Shown piece by piece: positions 35,700 to 44,168 of a stretch of DNA of 64,000 bases. The notes under the pieces were generated by a model. That model was given only the letters and a program-made list of their open reading frames with translations, ran no database searches and was not told the origin of the DNA. The position numbers were made by a program, and so were the translations under genes. How positions within the stretch are numbered: the stretch's first letter is position 1; each line of letters begins with the position of its first letter. Origin of the DNA: an uncultured Bacillaceae bacterium (lineage in GTDB: Bacteria > Bacillota > Bacilli > Bacillales > Caldibacillaceae); contig CALGYZ010000054.1 of assembly GCA_937934645.1 (NCBI GenBank), positions 1 to 64,000 of the forward strand, given 5' to 3'.

Positions 35700-36251
35700 T
35701 TACTCGATTACAATGGCATTTTCAATCGGCTGGAACGGATTTTCCCGGTTAATCCGGTCATAAAATAAAATGCCGTTTAAATGATCGATTTCATGTTGGA
35801 ATACGATGGCCGGATATCCTTTTACGCGGATTTTTACTTCCTTACCGTCAATATCATATCCTTTCACGGTAACTTTTGCATATCTCGGTACATATCCGGG
35901 ATACGGTTCGTCAACAGAAAGGCAGCCTTCACCATGTTTCAGGTAAGCCATTTGGACTGAATGGCTGACAATTCTCGGGTTAAATAATGCATAGCTGTGC
36001 AATTTTCCTTTTTCATCTTCAACATGAACGGCAATCATTCGTTTTGATACATTAATTTGCGGTGCAGCCAGTCCGACGCCAGGTCTGAGTCCGTATTTTT
36101 TGGCCATCTCTTCATCTTGGCTGTTTATGACATATTCCAATAAGGATTTCAATATTATTTTATCCTCATCCGACGGAGGCATCTTCACTTCTTCGGCGAC
36201 TTTCCGGAGTGTCGGATGACCGTCTTTGATGATGTCTTTCATCGTTATCAA
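35700..36251 (-). CDS. def: Peptide deformylase (DefB/YkrB type)
   Basis: Def removes the formyl group from nascent N-terminal methionine. The 183 residues hold all three motifs: GVGLAAPQ (about 60), EGCLSVDE (about 108) and HEIDHLNG (about 152), giving the Cys and two His metal ligands. The insertion-rich layout is the type 2 form of Gram-positives. The TTG at 36251 lies eight bases after CAGGAG and begins MITMKDI, like B. subtilis DefB. It is divergent from pdhA. Confidence 0.95.
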   Translation of the reverse strand: MITMKDIIKDGHPTLRKVAEEVKMPPSDEDKIILKSLLEYVINSQDEEMAKKYGLRPGVGLAAPQINVSKRMIAVHVEDEKGKLHSYALFNPRIVSHSVQMAYLKHGEGCLSVDEPYPGYVPRYAKVTVKGYDIDGKEVKIRVKGYPAIVFQHEIDHLNGILFYDRINRENPFQPIENAIVIE

Positions 36252-36792
36252 AAAAATCACTCCTGTTTCACGAAATTTGGGTTAAAAGCCGGCAAGTCAA
36301 TGTCTATACAATAGTCTAACAAAGTTAATAAAAAATGTTAATCGGAACTCTCCGCCATTTTTAGATTAGTGATCAATAATTCATGCAATATAAACAACAT
36401 GATAATAAAATTGGGTAATATTTTTTCCAATTCCTTTTATATTACAGCCATAAATAATTATAACCAATATGAAAACAATATTATTATATCCGTAACAGGG
36501 AGATGTATTAGTACAGAAAAAATTATACTATTAATACAGATTGGTACAGAAATTTTTAAATTGTTTGTTAATTATTTTAAAACCTTATCAGATCAAATTG
36601 TTGACGAATTAATTACGGTAGTGTACACTTTTATTGAACATGATTTTTGTATTAATTTTTTTTCTAAAAACATTGATACAGGCCTACATAGTTTGTTTGG
36701 CGGCGGGAGAAATGAATTTCGTTTATCTTCAGAGGGAAGATGACAAACTATTAACAGCTCTTTAAATATATTTTTAAGAAAGGAAGAGGGAA
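36252..36792. other. 541-base AT-rich gap between def and pdhA
   Basis: I see no supported gene. A 124-codon frame at 36369-36743 has no ribosome-binding site, an Ile/Asn-rich composition unlike the neighbouring genes and no recognisable family. The gap must contain the def and pdh promoters, but no convincing -35/-10 pair stands out. Two similar stretches, TACAGAAAAAATTATA (near 36511) and TACAGAAATTTTTAAA (near 36544), are the only repeat noticed. Confidence 0.6.
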
Positions 36793-37902
36793 ATGGCATC
36801 GAAAACAAAAGCGTTTGAAGTTAAAAAACAAATGGATGCAGTTGAAAAGGAATTTCAAATGTTTCAGATTTTAAACGAAAAAGGTGAAGTGGTAAACGAG
36901 GATGCAATGCCAGATTTAAGTGATGAACAATTGCAGGAATTAATGCGCCGGATGGTTTATACAAGGATTTTAGACCAACGGAGCATTTCTTTGAACCGGC
37001 AGGGACGTCTCGGCTTCTATGCACCGACAGCCGGACAGGAAGCATCCCAAATTGCTTCGCACTTTGCGTTGGAAAAAGAAGATTATATTGCTCCTGGTTA
37101 CAGGGATATTCCTCAAATTGTCTGGCATGGTTTACCGTTATATAAAGCGTTTTTATGGTCACGCGGTCATTATCAAGGAATGCAAATTCCTGAAGATTTG
37201 CGTATCTTACCCCCGCAGATCATTATTGGTGCCCAATATATTCAAACCGCAGGAATTGCCCTCGGGCTGAAGAAAAAGGGAGAAAAAGCCGTCGCAATCA
37301 CATATACCGGTGATGGTGGAACATCCCAAGGGGACTTTTACGAAGGTATTAACTTTGCAGGTGTTTATAAAGTACCGGCAATTTTTGTTGTTCAAAACAA
37401 CCATTTTGCTATTTCTACGCCTGTTGAGCTGCAAACGGCGGCGAATACCCTTGCCCAAAAAGCAGTAGCAGCGGGAATACCCGGCGTTCAAGTCGATGGA
37501 ATGGATCCATTGGCAGTATATGCTGCAGTAAAACAAGCCCGTGAGCGTGCAATCAACGGTGAAGGTCCGACATTGATAGAAACAATCACTTACCGTTACG
37601 GCCCGCACACCATGAGTGGTGACGACCCGACACGCTACCGCACGAAAGAACTTGACAGTGAATGGGAGAAAAAAGATCCGCTTGTGCGCTTCCGAATTTT
37701 CCTGGAGAATAAAGGGCTTTGGAATGAGGAAATGGAAGAAAAGGTGATTGAGGAAGCAAAAGAAGATATTAAACAGGCGATTAAACAGGCTGACGCAGCA
37801 CCGAAACAAAAAGTAACGGATTTAATTTCAATTATGAACGTGGAGTTGCCGCCTAACTTAAAAGAACAATACGAAATCTATAAAGAAAAGGAGTCGAAGT
37901 AA
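36793..37902 (+). CDS. pdhA: Pyruvate dehydrogenase E1 component, alpha subunit
   Basis: E1 alpha-beta decarboxylates pyruvate with thiamine diphosphate and passes the acetyl group to the E2 lipoyl arm. The 369-residue subunit has the TPP motif GDGGTSQGDFYEGINFAGVYKVP from about residue 176 (GDG...N) and the phosphorylation-loop region YGPHTMSGDDPTRYR of E1 alpha proteins. The ATG at 36793 follows AGGAAGAGGG. It is the first gene of pdhABCD. Confidence 0.96.
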   Translation: MASKTKAFEVKKQMDAVEKEFQMFQILNEKGEVVNEDAMPDLSDEQLQELMRRMVYTRILDQRSISLNRQGRLGFYAPTAGQEASQIASHFALEKEDYIAPGYRDIPQIVWHGLPLYKAFLWSRGHYQGMQIPEDLRILPPQIIIGAQYIQTAGIALGLKKKGEKAVAITYTGDGGTSQGDFYEGINFAGVYKVPAIFVVQNNHFAISTPVELQTAANTLAQKAVAAGIPGVQVDGMDPLAVYAAVKQARERAINGEGPTLIETITYRYGPHTMSGDDPTRYRTKELDSEWEKKDPLVRFRIFLENKGLWNEEMEEKVIEEAKEDIKQAIKQADAAPKQKVTDLISIMNVELPPNLKEQYEIYKEKESK

Positions 37903-37905
37903 GCC

Positions 37906-38883
37906 ATGGCTCAAATGACGATGATTCAGGCAATTAATGATGCAATGCGTTTGGAATTGAAACGTGACAATAAAGTATTAATATTTGGGGAAGATGTCGG
38001 GAAAAATGGTGGTGTATTCCGTGCTACGGAAAATTTACAGGCGGAATTCGGTGAAGACCGTGTATTTGATACTCCCCTTGCTGAATCAGGGATCGGGGGA
38101 TTAGCAATCGGTCTGGCTATGACCGGGTTTCGTCCGGTACCGGAAATTCAATTTTTCGGCTTCGTTTATGAAGTAATGGATTCACTGGCCGGTCAGATGT
38201 CCCGTTACCGTTTCCGCACCGGCGGTACATTTAAAATGCCGATCACTGTTCGTTCACCGTTTGGCGGCGGTGTACATACACCAGAACTGCATGCGGACAG
38301 TTTAGAAGGCTTGATGGCCCAGACTCCGGGCATCCGGGTCGTTATTCCGTCAACGCCGTATGATGCAAAAGGTTTATTAATATCCGCCATCCGCTCCGAC
38401 GATCCGGTAGTCTTTTTGGAGCATATGAAACTTTACCGTTCATTCCGTCAAGAAGTACCTGAAGGTGAGTACACGATTGACTTGGATAAGGCAGATATTA
38501 AACGTGAAGGAAAAGATATTTCTATTATTGCTTACGGGGCTATGGTCCATGAAGCGTTGAAAGCTGCCGAAGAATTGGAAAAAGATGGTTATTCAGCGGA
38601 GGTCATTGATTTAAGAACGGTTAGTCCGCTTGATATTGATACCATCATTGCTTCGGTGGAGAAAACAAACCGTGCGATTGTCGTGCAGGAAGCACAAAAG
38701 TCAGCGGGTATCGCTGCAAACGTTGTTGCAGAAATAACCGAACGGGCTATTTTAAGCCTGGAAGCTCCGGTTATGCGGGTTACGGCTCCGGATACGGTAT
38801 ATCCGTTTGCTCATGCGGAATCCGTATGGCTTCCGAATTACAAAGATATCATTGAAACGGCGAAAGAAGTATTAACATTTTAG
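37906..38883 (+). CDS. pdhB: Pyruvate dehydrogenase E1 component, beta subunit
   Basis: The 325-residue beta subunit pairs with PdhA and shapes the TPP pocket. It opens MTMIQAINDAMRLELKRDNKV with the conserved FGEDVGKNGGVF motif and has the VRSPFGGGVHTPELHADS block and IDLRTVSPLD in the C-terminal transketolase domain. The ATG lies three bases after the pdhA stop, so the two are translated in near-coupled fashion. Confidence 0.96.
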   Translation: MAQMTMIQAINDAMRLELKRDNKVLIFGEDVGKNGGVFRATENLQAEFGEDRVFDTPLAESGIGGLAIGLAMTGFRPVPEIQFFGFVYEVMDSLAGQMSRYRFRTGGTFKMPITVRSPFGGGVHTPELHADSLEGLMAQTPGIRVVIPSTPYDAKGLLISAIRSDDPVVFLEHMKLYRSFRQEVPEGEYTIDLDKADIKREGKDISIIAYGAMVHEALKAAEELEKDGYSAEVIDLRTVSPLDIDTIIASVEKTNRAIVVQEAQKSAGIAANVVAEITERAILSLEAPVMRVTAPDTVYPFAHAESVWLPNYKDIIETAKEVLTF

Positions 38884-38905
38884 AGCTTTTTCCAATTTTG
38901 TGAGG

Positions 38906-38936
38906 GCGGGGATGATTGTTCGTCTTTCGTCCCCCC
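38906..38936 (+). promoter_or_regulatory. Hairpin in the pdhB-pdhC gap
   Basis: GGGGATGA and TCGTCCCC form an eight-bp stem with one mismatch and an eleven-base loop, without a proper T run. It may protect or attenuate the pdhAB part of the transcript; this is inference. Confidence 0.45.
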
Positions 38937-38992
38937 TCTTCTTTTCATTTAAACTCCGGACAACGGGATAATTTATACCAGGAGGGATCAAT

Positions 38993-40567
38993 GTGGCATT
39001 CGAATTTAAATTGCATGACATCGGTGAAGGAATTACAGAAGGTGAAATTGTCAAATGGTTCGTAAAACCCGGTGATGAAGTAAAAGAAGATGACGTCCTT
39101 GTGGAAGTTCAAAACGACAAATCAGTCGTTGAATTAACATCTCCTGTAGACGGTAAAGTATTGGAAATCAAAGTTCAGGAAGGCGAAACGGCCGTTGTCG
39201 GCGACGTTTTAATAACAATCGATGCACCGGGATATGAAGATGCAGGCTCTACAGCGGAAACGGAAGAAGAGAAAACGGCTGGAGTTGCTGGCGGTGTATC
39301 GTTATATGAATTTAAACTGCATGACATCGGTGAAGGAATTACAGAAGGTGAAATTGTCAAATGGTTTGTAAAACCCGGTGATGAAGTAAAAGAAGATGAC
39401 GTCCTTGTGGAAGTTCAAAACGACAAATCAGTCGTTGAATTAACATCTCCTGTAGACGGTAAAGTCCTGGAAATTAAAGTTCAAGAAGGCGAAACGGCCG
39501 TTGTCGGTGACGTATTGATCACATTTGATGCGCCGGGATACGGAGAAGTCCAGGCAACTGAACAAGAAGAAAAACAATCTGCACCATCAGTTGCTCCTGC
39601 GCCAAAAGACCAAGCAGGGGAAGAAAAGGTTGCAAACCGACGGGTAATTGCTATGCCGAGCGTGCGTAAATATGCCCGGGAAAAAGGTGTCGACATCCGT
39701 ATGGTTACCGGTACCGGTAAAAACGGCCGCGTATTGAAAGAAGATATTGATGCATTCTTAAGAGGAGAGCAAAAAGTGGCAGAGCCTGCCGAAGCACACG
39801 CACCTGCAGGAGCTGCAGAAACAACAGAAAAATCCGAAACCGCCCGTCCTGTGCTTGAAGGACAGTATCCGGAAACTCGTGAAAAAATCAGCGGCATCCG
39901 TAAAGCTATTGCGAAGAAAATGGTTGAAGCAAAACAGACGGCTCCGCATGTTACATTAATGGACGAAGTCGATGTAACGAAACTGGTAGCCCACAGAAAG
40001 AAATTCAAAGAAGTTGCCGCGGAAAAAGGCATCAAGCTTACTTTCTTGCCTTATGTAGTAAAAGCACTGGTAAGCGCGCTTCGTGAATACCCGGCATTAA
40101 ATCAGTCTTATGACATGGAAACGGAAGAAATTATACAAAAACATTATTACAATATCGGTATTGCGGCTGACACAGATCGTGGTTTGTTAGTCCCTGTCAT
40201 TAAAGATGCAGACCGGAAATCAATGTTTGCAATCTCCGCTGAAATTAATGAATTGGCTCAAAAAGCCCGTGAAGGAAAACTTGCGCCGAATGAAATGAGA
40301 GGCGGGTCTGCGACGATTACAAATATCGGTTCTGTCGGCGGCCAATGGTTCACACCGGTATTAAACTATCCGGAAGTTGCTATTCTCGGAGTCGGACGGA
40401 TTGCAGAAAAACCGATCGTCCGTGATGGTGAAATTGTAGCTGCCCCAATGCTTGCACTATCCCTGACATTTGACCATCGTTTGATTGATGGTGCTACAGG
40501 CCAGCATGCCTTAAACCATATCAAACGTCTGTTAAATGATCCGGAGCTGTTATTGATGGAAGTATAA
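38993..40567 (+). CDS. pdhC: Dihydrolipoamide acetyltransferase E2 of PDH, with two lipoyl domains
   Basis: E2 is the core of the PDH complex; its swinging lipoyl arms carry acetyl groups from E1 to CoA. The 524 residues comprise lipoyl domain 1 (1-80, lipoylated Lys43), an acidic linker, lipoyl domain 2 (104-183, Lys145), a peripheral subunit-binding domain (about 216-257: AMPSVRKYAREKG and GKNGRVLKEDID) and the catalytic domain with DHRLIDGATG. The E2 of B. subtilis has one lipoyl domain and about 442 residues. The two domains here differ by one residue in about 75 (Ile against Phe). The GTG at 38993 follows CAGGAGGG. Confidence 0.96.
   Translation: MAFEFKLHDIGEGITEGEIVKWFVKPGDEVKEDDVLVEVQNDKSVVELTSPVDGKVLEIKVQEGETAVVGDVLITIDAPGYEDAGSTAETEEEKTAGVAGGVSLYEFKLHDIGEGITEGEIVKWFVKPGDEVKEDDVLVEVQNDKSVVELTSPVDGKVLEIKVQEGETAVVGDVLITFDAPGYGEVQATEQEEKQSAPSVAPAPKDQAGEEKVANRRVIAMPSVRKYAREKGVDIRMVTGTGKNGRVLKEDIDAFLRGEQKVAEPAEAHAPAGAAETTEKSETARPVLEGQYPETREKISGIRKAIAKKMVEAKQTAPHVTLMDEVDVTKLVAHRKKFKEVAAEKGIKLTFLPYVVKALVSALREYPALNQSYDMETEEIIQKHYYNIGIAADTDRGLLVPVIKDADRKSMFAISAEINELAQKAREGKLAPNEMRGGSATITNIGSVGGQWFTPVLNYPEVAILGVGRIAEKPIVRDGEIVAAPMLALSLTFDHRLIDGATGQHALNHIKRLLNDPELLLMEV
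39005..39540 (+). repeat. Intragenic tandem duplication of the lipoyl domain
   Basis: Bases 39005-39234 and 39311-39540 are near-identical copies 306 bases apart, with the offset a multiple of three. A central block of about 100 bases is identical, and nearly all differences are at third codon positions near the copy ends. The pattern fits a recent duplication or continuing gene conversion. Confidence 0.95.
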
Positions 40568-40637
40568 TTTGATTAAAATAATGAGGAAATGTTGCATTAT
40601 TTTGAAAATTCCTTCTGCGTGTTAAAATGATGCGAAA

Positions 40638-40648
40638 CTGTTTGAATA
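40638..40648 (+). promoter_or_regulatory. Possible extended -10 promoter of pdhD
   Basis: TG-C-TATACT at 40640-40648 resembles an extended -10 element with no clear -35. The 203-base gap between pdhC and pdhD suggests that pdhD has its own start, useful because E3 also serves other dehydrogenases. Confidence 0.4.
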
Positions 40649-40770
40649 TTGCTATACTATTTATTGGGCATGATTTCATAACAGAAGGAGTTGGAAAAAT
40701 ATTGCAACTCCTCCTTTTCTTCCTTTATATTTTGTTTTTCTAACATATTTACTAATGGAGGCGTAAAAAG

Positions 40771-42183
40771 ATGGTAGTAGGAGATTTCCCAATTGAAACA
40801 GATACGATCGTAGTTGGAGCCGGTCCGGGGGGGTATGTTGCAGCGATAAGGGCAGCACAGCTGGGACAAAAAGTAACGATAGTTGAAAAAGGGGAAGTGG
40901 GCGGTGTCTGTTTAAACGTTGGATGCATTCCGTCAAAAGCGCTTATTAACGCTTCCCAAAAGTATTATGAAATGAAAAATTCCAAGGAAATCGGCATTAC
41001 TGCAGAAAATGTAAAAGCGGACTTTTCAAAAGTCCAGGCGTTTAAAAACAGTGTTGTAGAAAAACTAACTGCCGGAGTTACCGGTTTGTTAAAAGGAAAT
41101 AAAATTGAAATTGTAAAAGGTGAAGCATTTTTCGTTGACAGTAATTCTTTACGTGTCATGACCGAAAACAGCTCACAAACATATACATTTAAAAATGCAA
41201 TTATTGCCACCGGTTCACGGCCGATTGAGTTAAGCGCATTTAAATATTCCGACCGTGTTCTTGACTCAACTGGCGCCCTTTCATTAAAAGAAATTCCCGA
41301 TGAGATCGTTATTATCGGAGGTGGTGTAATCGGTCTGGAACTCGGCGGTGTTTATGCAAACTTCGGAACGAAGGTAACAATTTTAGAAGGGGCTGCGGAT
41401 ATTCTCGGAGGCAGCTATCCGAAACAAATGACACAGCTTGTGAAAAAGAACTTCAAGAAAAAAGGCGCTCAAATCATTACAAACGCCATGGCCAAAGGTG
41501 TCGAAGAGTCCGAAAACGGCGTAGTCGTTACATATGAAGCTGACGGAAAAGAGGAAAAAATATCTGCGGACTATGTATTCGTCATGGTCGGACGCCGGCC
41601 GAATACAGATGAGCTTGGTCTCGAGCAAGCAGGTGTTAAAGTAGACGAGCGTGGGCTTGTTGAGATCGATAAACAATGCCGTACAAGTGTACCAAATATT
41701 TACGCAATCGGGGATATTGTACCCGGACCTCAATTGGCCCATAAAGCTTCTTATGAAGGAAAGATCGCAGCTGAATCGATTGCCGGACAGCCTTCAGAAA
41801 TTGATTATCTCGCTCTGCCGGCTGTTGTGTTCACCGAGCCGGAGCTGGCCACTGTGGGATACACTCCTGAACAGGCTAAAGAAGAAGGTATTGAAGTTAC
41901 AGTCGGCAAATTCCCGTATGCGGCACTTGGACGTTCACTTGCATTAAATAATTCTGAAGGATTCTATCAGCTTGTGGTACGTAAAGATGATGGTGTTGTG
42001 ATCGGCGGACAAATTGCCGGAGCCAATGCATCCGATTTAATCGCGGAAATCGGCCTGGCCATTGAAGCAGGAGTAACGGCTGAGGATATTGCCCTGACCA
42101 TCCATGCCCATCCGACATTCGGAGAAATTGCCATGGAAGCGGCAGAAGTTGCTTTAGGAACACCAATTCATATTTTAAAATAA
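40771..42183 (+). CDS. pdhD: Dihydrolipoamide dehydrogenase E3 of PDH
   Basis: E3 reoxidises the dihydrolipoyl arm with FAD and NAD+. The 470 residues contain the FAD loop GAGPGGYVAAIRAAQ, the redox disulfide GGVCLNVGCIPSK (about residues 46-58), the NAD loop IGGGVIGLELGG, the AIGDIVPGPQLAHKA block and the C-terminal HAHPTFGE catalytic histidine. The ATG at 40771 follows GGAGGCG. It closes the pdh cluster with its own perfect terminator. Confidence 0.97.
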   Translation: MVVGDFPIETDTIVVGAGPGGYVAAIRAAQLGQKVTIVEKGEVGGVCLNVGCIPSKALINASQKYYEMKNSKEIGITAENVKADFSKVQAFKNSVVEKLTAGVTGLLKGNKIEIVKGEAFFVDSNSLRVMTENSSQTYTFKNAIIATGSRPIELSAFKYSDRVLDSTGALSLKEIPDEIVIIGGGVIGLELGGVYANFGTKVTILEGAADILGGSYPKQMTQLVKKNFKKKGAQIITNAMAKGVEESENGVVVTYEADGKEEKISADYVFVMVGRRPNTDELGLEQAGVKVDERGLVEIDKQCRTSVPNIYAIGDIVPGPQLAHKASYEGKIAAESIAGQPSEIDYLALPAVVFTEPELATVGYTPEQAKEEGIEVTVGKFPYAALGRSLALNNSEGFYQLVVRKDDGVVIGGQIAGANASDLIAEIGLAIEAGVTAEDIALTIHAHPTFGEIAMEAAEVALGTPIHILK

Positions 42184-42199
42184 ATATACTTCGTAGAAA

Positions 42200-42229
42200 A
42201 TACCCCATGGTTACCATGGGGTATTTTTT
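42200..42229 (+). terminator. Terminator of pdhD
   Basis: A perfect 12-bp palindromic stem ATACCCCATGGT/ACCATGGGGTAT is followed by six T residues. Confidence 0.95.
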
Positions 42230-42292
42230 GTGTAAAAAAGGTATTATTAAATGCATGAAACATACAATTAAGTGAAAACATTTAAATTTATA

Positions 42293-42321
42293 TTGACAAA
42301 AAAACGGTTATGACCTAATAT
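42293..42321 (+). promoter_or_regulatory. Promoter of the SR1 RNA
   Basis: A perfect -35 TTGACA (42293-42298) is followed after 17 bases by TAATAT (42316-42321). It lies 62 bases before the SR1P start codon. Confidence 0.7.
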
Positions 42322-42336
42322 ATAGTATGACACAAT
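42309..42336 (+). promoter_or_regulatory. Two CcpN-like operator repeats at the SR1 promoter
   Basis: TATGACCTAAT (42309-42319) and TATGACACAAT (42326-42336) are direct repeats 17 bases apart that overlap the -10 and start region. Each matches nine of eleven positions of the CcpN motif TRTGHYATAYW as I remember it. CcpN represses sr1, gapB and pckA under glycolytic conditions in B. subtilis, so the sites fit, but the assignment is inferred. Confidence 0.5.
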
Positions 42337-42382
42337 TAATATTAATGATATATTAAATATAGCGGGAGAGGGGTATATTTTT

Positions 42383-42505
42383 ATGGAGCAAATCGTTTGT
42401 TCTGTATGCGGTTCCACAATTGATTTTTTAGACGGTGAAAAAGTTTCTGTACTTTATAGTCAATGTTCTGGTTGTAAAAATGGTGAAAATAAGAAAAAAG
42501 AATAA
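42383..42505 (+). CDS. sr1P: GapA-binding peptide SR1P
   Basis: The 40-residue peptide begins MEQIVCSVCGSTIDF and has a second CxxC pair (QCSGCKNG), the zinc-ribbon-like pattern of SR1P peptides. SR1P binds glyceraldehyde-3-phosphate dehydrogenase GapA and promotes its interaction with RNase J1, whose gene is 8 kb away. The ATG at 42383 follows GGGAGAGGGG. Too short for most gene finders, it is well supported by motif, promoter, terminator and position. Confidence 0.9.
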   Translation: MEQIVCSVCGSTIDFLDGEKVSVLYSQCSGCKNGENKKKE

Positions 42506-42532
42506 TAAATAACCGTTTTTATAGATTATACG

Positions 42533-42560
42533 GGACACATTTATTGTGTCCTTATTTTTT
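42533..42560 (+). terminator. Terminator of SR1
   Basis: GGACACA/TGTGTCC (42533-42539 with 42545-42551) with a five-base loop is followed by a T-rich tract. Confidence 0.9.
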
Positions 42561-42770
42561 ATGTAAAAAATTAGAGATTCCCGGCAAAACTGGTATAATT
42601 TATTTACATTGGCAAAGATGTAACACTATTATCGTTTTTAGGAATACTGTGTCGCCAGTAAGAATAAAACTGTACTGTTTTCGAATGCTAATATTAGAGA
42701 AGTTTTGAAAGTAAATGAATGAACGGGTGATGCCGTTTTTTGCTGCAAATCGCTTTACGGAGGGATATGA

Positions 42771-43040
42771 GTGGAATATTCTTATCCGATCTCGATGGAT
42801 TGGTCTGTTGAGGAAATTATTTCTGTGATCAACTTTTTTGAAATCATTGAGAAAGTTTACAAACAAGGGGTTAACAGAAAAGAGATGATGGCCCATTACC
42901 GGAAATTTAAAAAGGTTGTACCAAGTATAGCGGAGGAAAAAAAGATATTCCGTGAATTTCAAGAAATGAGCGGTTATTCGGCATACCATGCCGTAAAGAT
43001 GATGAAGGAATCGAAAGATACTGATATGATCAGACTTTGA
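42771..43040 (+). CDS. yktA: YktA-like protein (UPF0223)
   Basis: The 89-residue helical protein matches UPF0223: YPISMDWSVEEIISVINFF, then NRKEMMAHYRKFKKVVPSIAEEK and EMSGYSAYHAVK. The function is unknown. The GTG at 42771 lies six bases after CGGAGGG. The place between SR1 and suhB agrees with B. subtilis yktA, with speA and yktB missing here. Confidence 0.9.
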   Translation: MEYSYPISMDWSVEEIISVINFFEIIEKVYKQGVNRKEMMAHYRKFKKVVPSIAEEKKIFREFQEMSGYSAYHAVKMMKESKDTDMIRL

Positions 43041-43133
43041 CCTTTTTTCCGCCGGGAACCGGGATTTGGTATTTTCTCGTGCTGTTTTTATTAATTTGCT
43101 ATCGGTAATAAATAATTACGGAGGAATTATAGT

Positions 43134-43940
43134 ATGACAAATTGGATGAAAATTGATCAGTTCGTTAAAAGCTGGATTCAGGAAGCAGGAGAAAAAATCA
43201 GGAATTCACTGCAAGGAGAATTAAGTGTCTCAGCAAAATCAAATGCGAATGATTTAGTAACAAATGTGGACCGGGAAACGGAACAGTTTTTCGTGGAAAA
43301 AATCCGCCGTACATTTCCGGAACACCGAATTTTGGGTGAAGAAGGTGGAGGAGATCGGATTAATGACACTAACGGGGTTATTTGGGTCATTGATCCGATT
43401 GACGGTACAATGAATTTTGTTCATATGAGGAGAAACTTCGCCATCTCCATCGGAGTGTTTGAAAACGGAGAGGGTAAACTCGGCTATATATATGATGTCA
43501 TTCAAGATGATTTGTACTGGGCTGTAAAAGGACAAGGGGCTTATTTCAATCGTGGGGCATTATCGAAATTGACGGAAGTGCCGGTGGAAAAAGCGATTAT
43601 TGGCATTAACGCATTGTGGCTGACTGATAACCACCGCATCGATCCGGAATTAGTCAAGCCGTTAATTAAAGATATACGCGGAAGCCGCTCTATCGGATCA
43701 GCAGCTTTGGAGTTCGGGTATGTATCGTGCGGCTGGCTGGATGGATATATAGCCCTGCATCTCGCTCCATGGGACTTTGCGGCAGGTTGGGTAATCCTTG
43801 AAGAATTGGGCGGAAAAGCTACGAAATTAAACGGAGAGCCGTTATCCCTCTTGGAGAGCAGTTCATTATTAGCTGCCAAACCCGGATTGCACGGAAAAAT
43901 TATTGAGAAATATTTCCATAGTTATACAGAAAAAACATAA
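43134..43940 (+). CDS. suhB: Inositol-1-monophosphatase family protein (SuhB/YktC)
   Basis: The 268-residue enzyme is a Mg-dependent phosphatase with the three metal motifs of the family: GEEGGGD (about 69-75), WVIDPIDGTMNFVH (about 84-97) and WDFAAGWVILEELGG (about 208-222). It should hydrolyse inositol phosphate or related small substrates. The ATG at 43134 follows GGAGGAAT. YktC of B. subtilis sits at the same place. Confidence 0.93.
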   Translation: MTNWMKIDQFVKSWIQEAGEKIRNSLQGELSVSAKSNANDLVTNVDRETEQFFVEKIRRTFPEHRILGEEGGGDRINDTNGVIWVIDPIDGTMNFVHMRRNFAISIGVFENGEGKLGYIYDVIQDDLYWAVKGQGAYFNRGALSKLTEVPVEKAIIGINALWLTDNHRIDPELVKPLIKDIRGSRSIGSAALEFGYVSCGWLDGYIALHLAPWDFAAGWVILEELGGKATKLNGEPLSLLESSSLLAAKPGLHGKIIEKYFHSYTEKT

Positions 43941-43980
43941 AAGGGTTGTCCGTATTTTCGCAACAACCCTTTTATGTTTT
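43932..43980. terminator. Terminator between suhB and ylaF
   Basis: A perfect 18-bp stem AAAACATAAAAGGGTTGT with its complement lies between convergent genes, with a T tract on each strand built into the arms. Confidence 0.92.
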
Positions 43981-43982
43981 CC

Positions 43983-44168
43983 TCATAATTTTCCCGCTTC
44001 CCGCAATCGCTTTTTCGTCTGGAAGCCCAGTCCCATGGAGAGAAAAAGTATAACAATAAATACGGCAATAAAAGTAAGGCTTTGATATGAAATGGCGATT
44101 CCGATTCCAATCATTGACGTAACAGCTAAAACAGCATACAAAAGTAACAGCCAATGGATGTTCTTCAT
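43983..44168 (-). CDS. ylaF: YlaF-like small membrane protein
   Basis: This 61-residue protein has two membrane segments (about 5-25 and 29-48) and a short basic tail FQTKKRLREAGKL, as in the YlaF/DUF5325 family. The function is unknown. The ATG at 44168 follows GGGATGGGG. It is divergent from typA, as in B. subtilis. Confidence 0.8.
   Translation of the reverse strand: MKNIHWLLLLYAVLAVTSMIGIGIAISYQSLTFIAVFIVILFLSMGLGFQTKKRLREAGKL

Larger units (their letters stand above)
42328..42560 (+). ncRNA. Dual-function regulatory RNA SR1
   Basis: Promoter, a 40-codon SR1P frame and a strong terminator make a unit of about 230 bases just after pdhD, the place of sr1 in B. subtilis. SR1 base-pairs with ahrC mRNA there and also encodes SR1P. 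The 5' end is an estimate from the promoter. The base-pairing region and target cannot be judged here. Confidence 0.78.

Noticed and set aside
36369..36743. A 124-codon open frame between def and pdhA
   Set aside because: It starts at GTG without a ribosome-binding site, is Ile/Asn/Phe-rich as expected of random AT-rich DNA, and shows no domain.
39005..39540. An assembly artefact as the source of the doubled lipoyl domain
   Set aside because: The copies differ at several silent positions and have distinct linkers, which a simple assembly error would not produce; long reads would still settle it.
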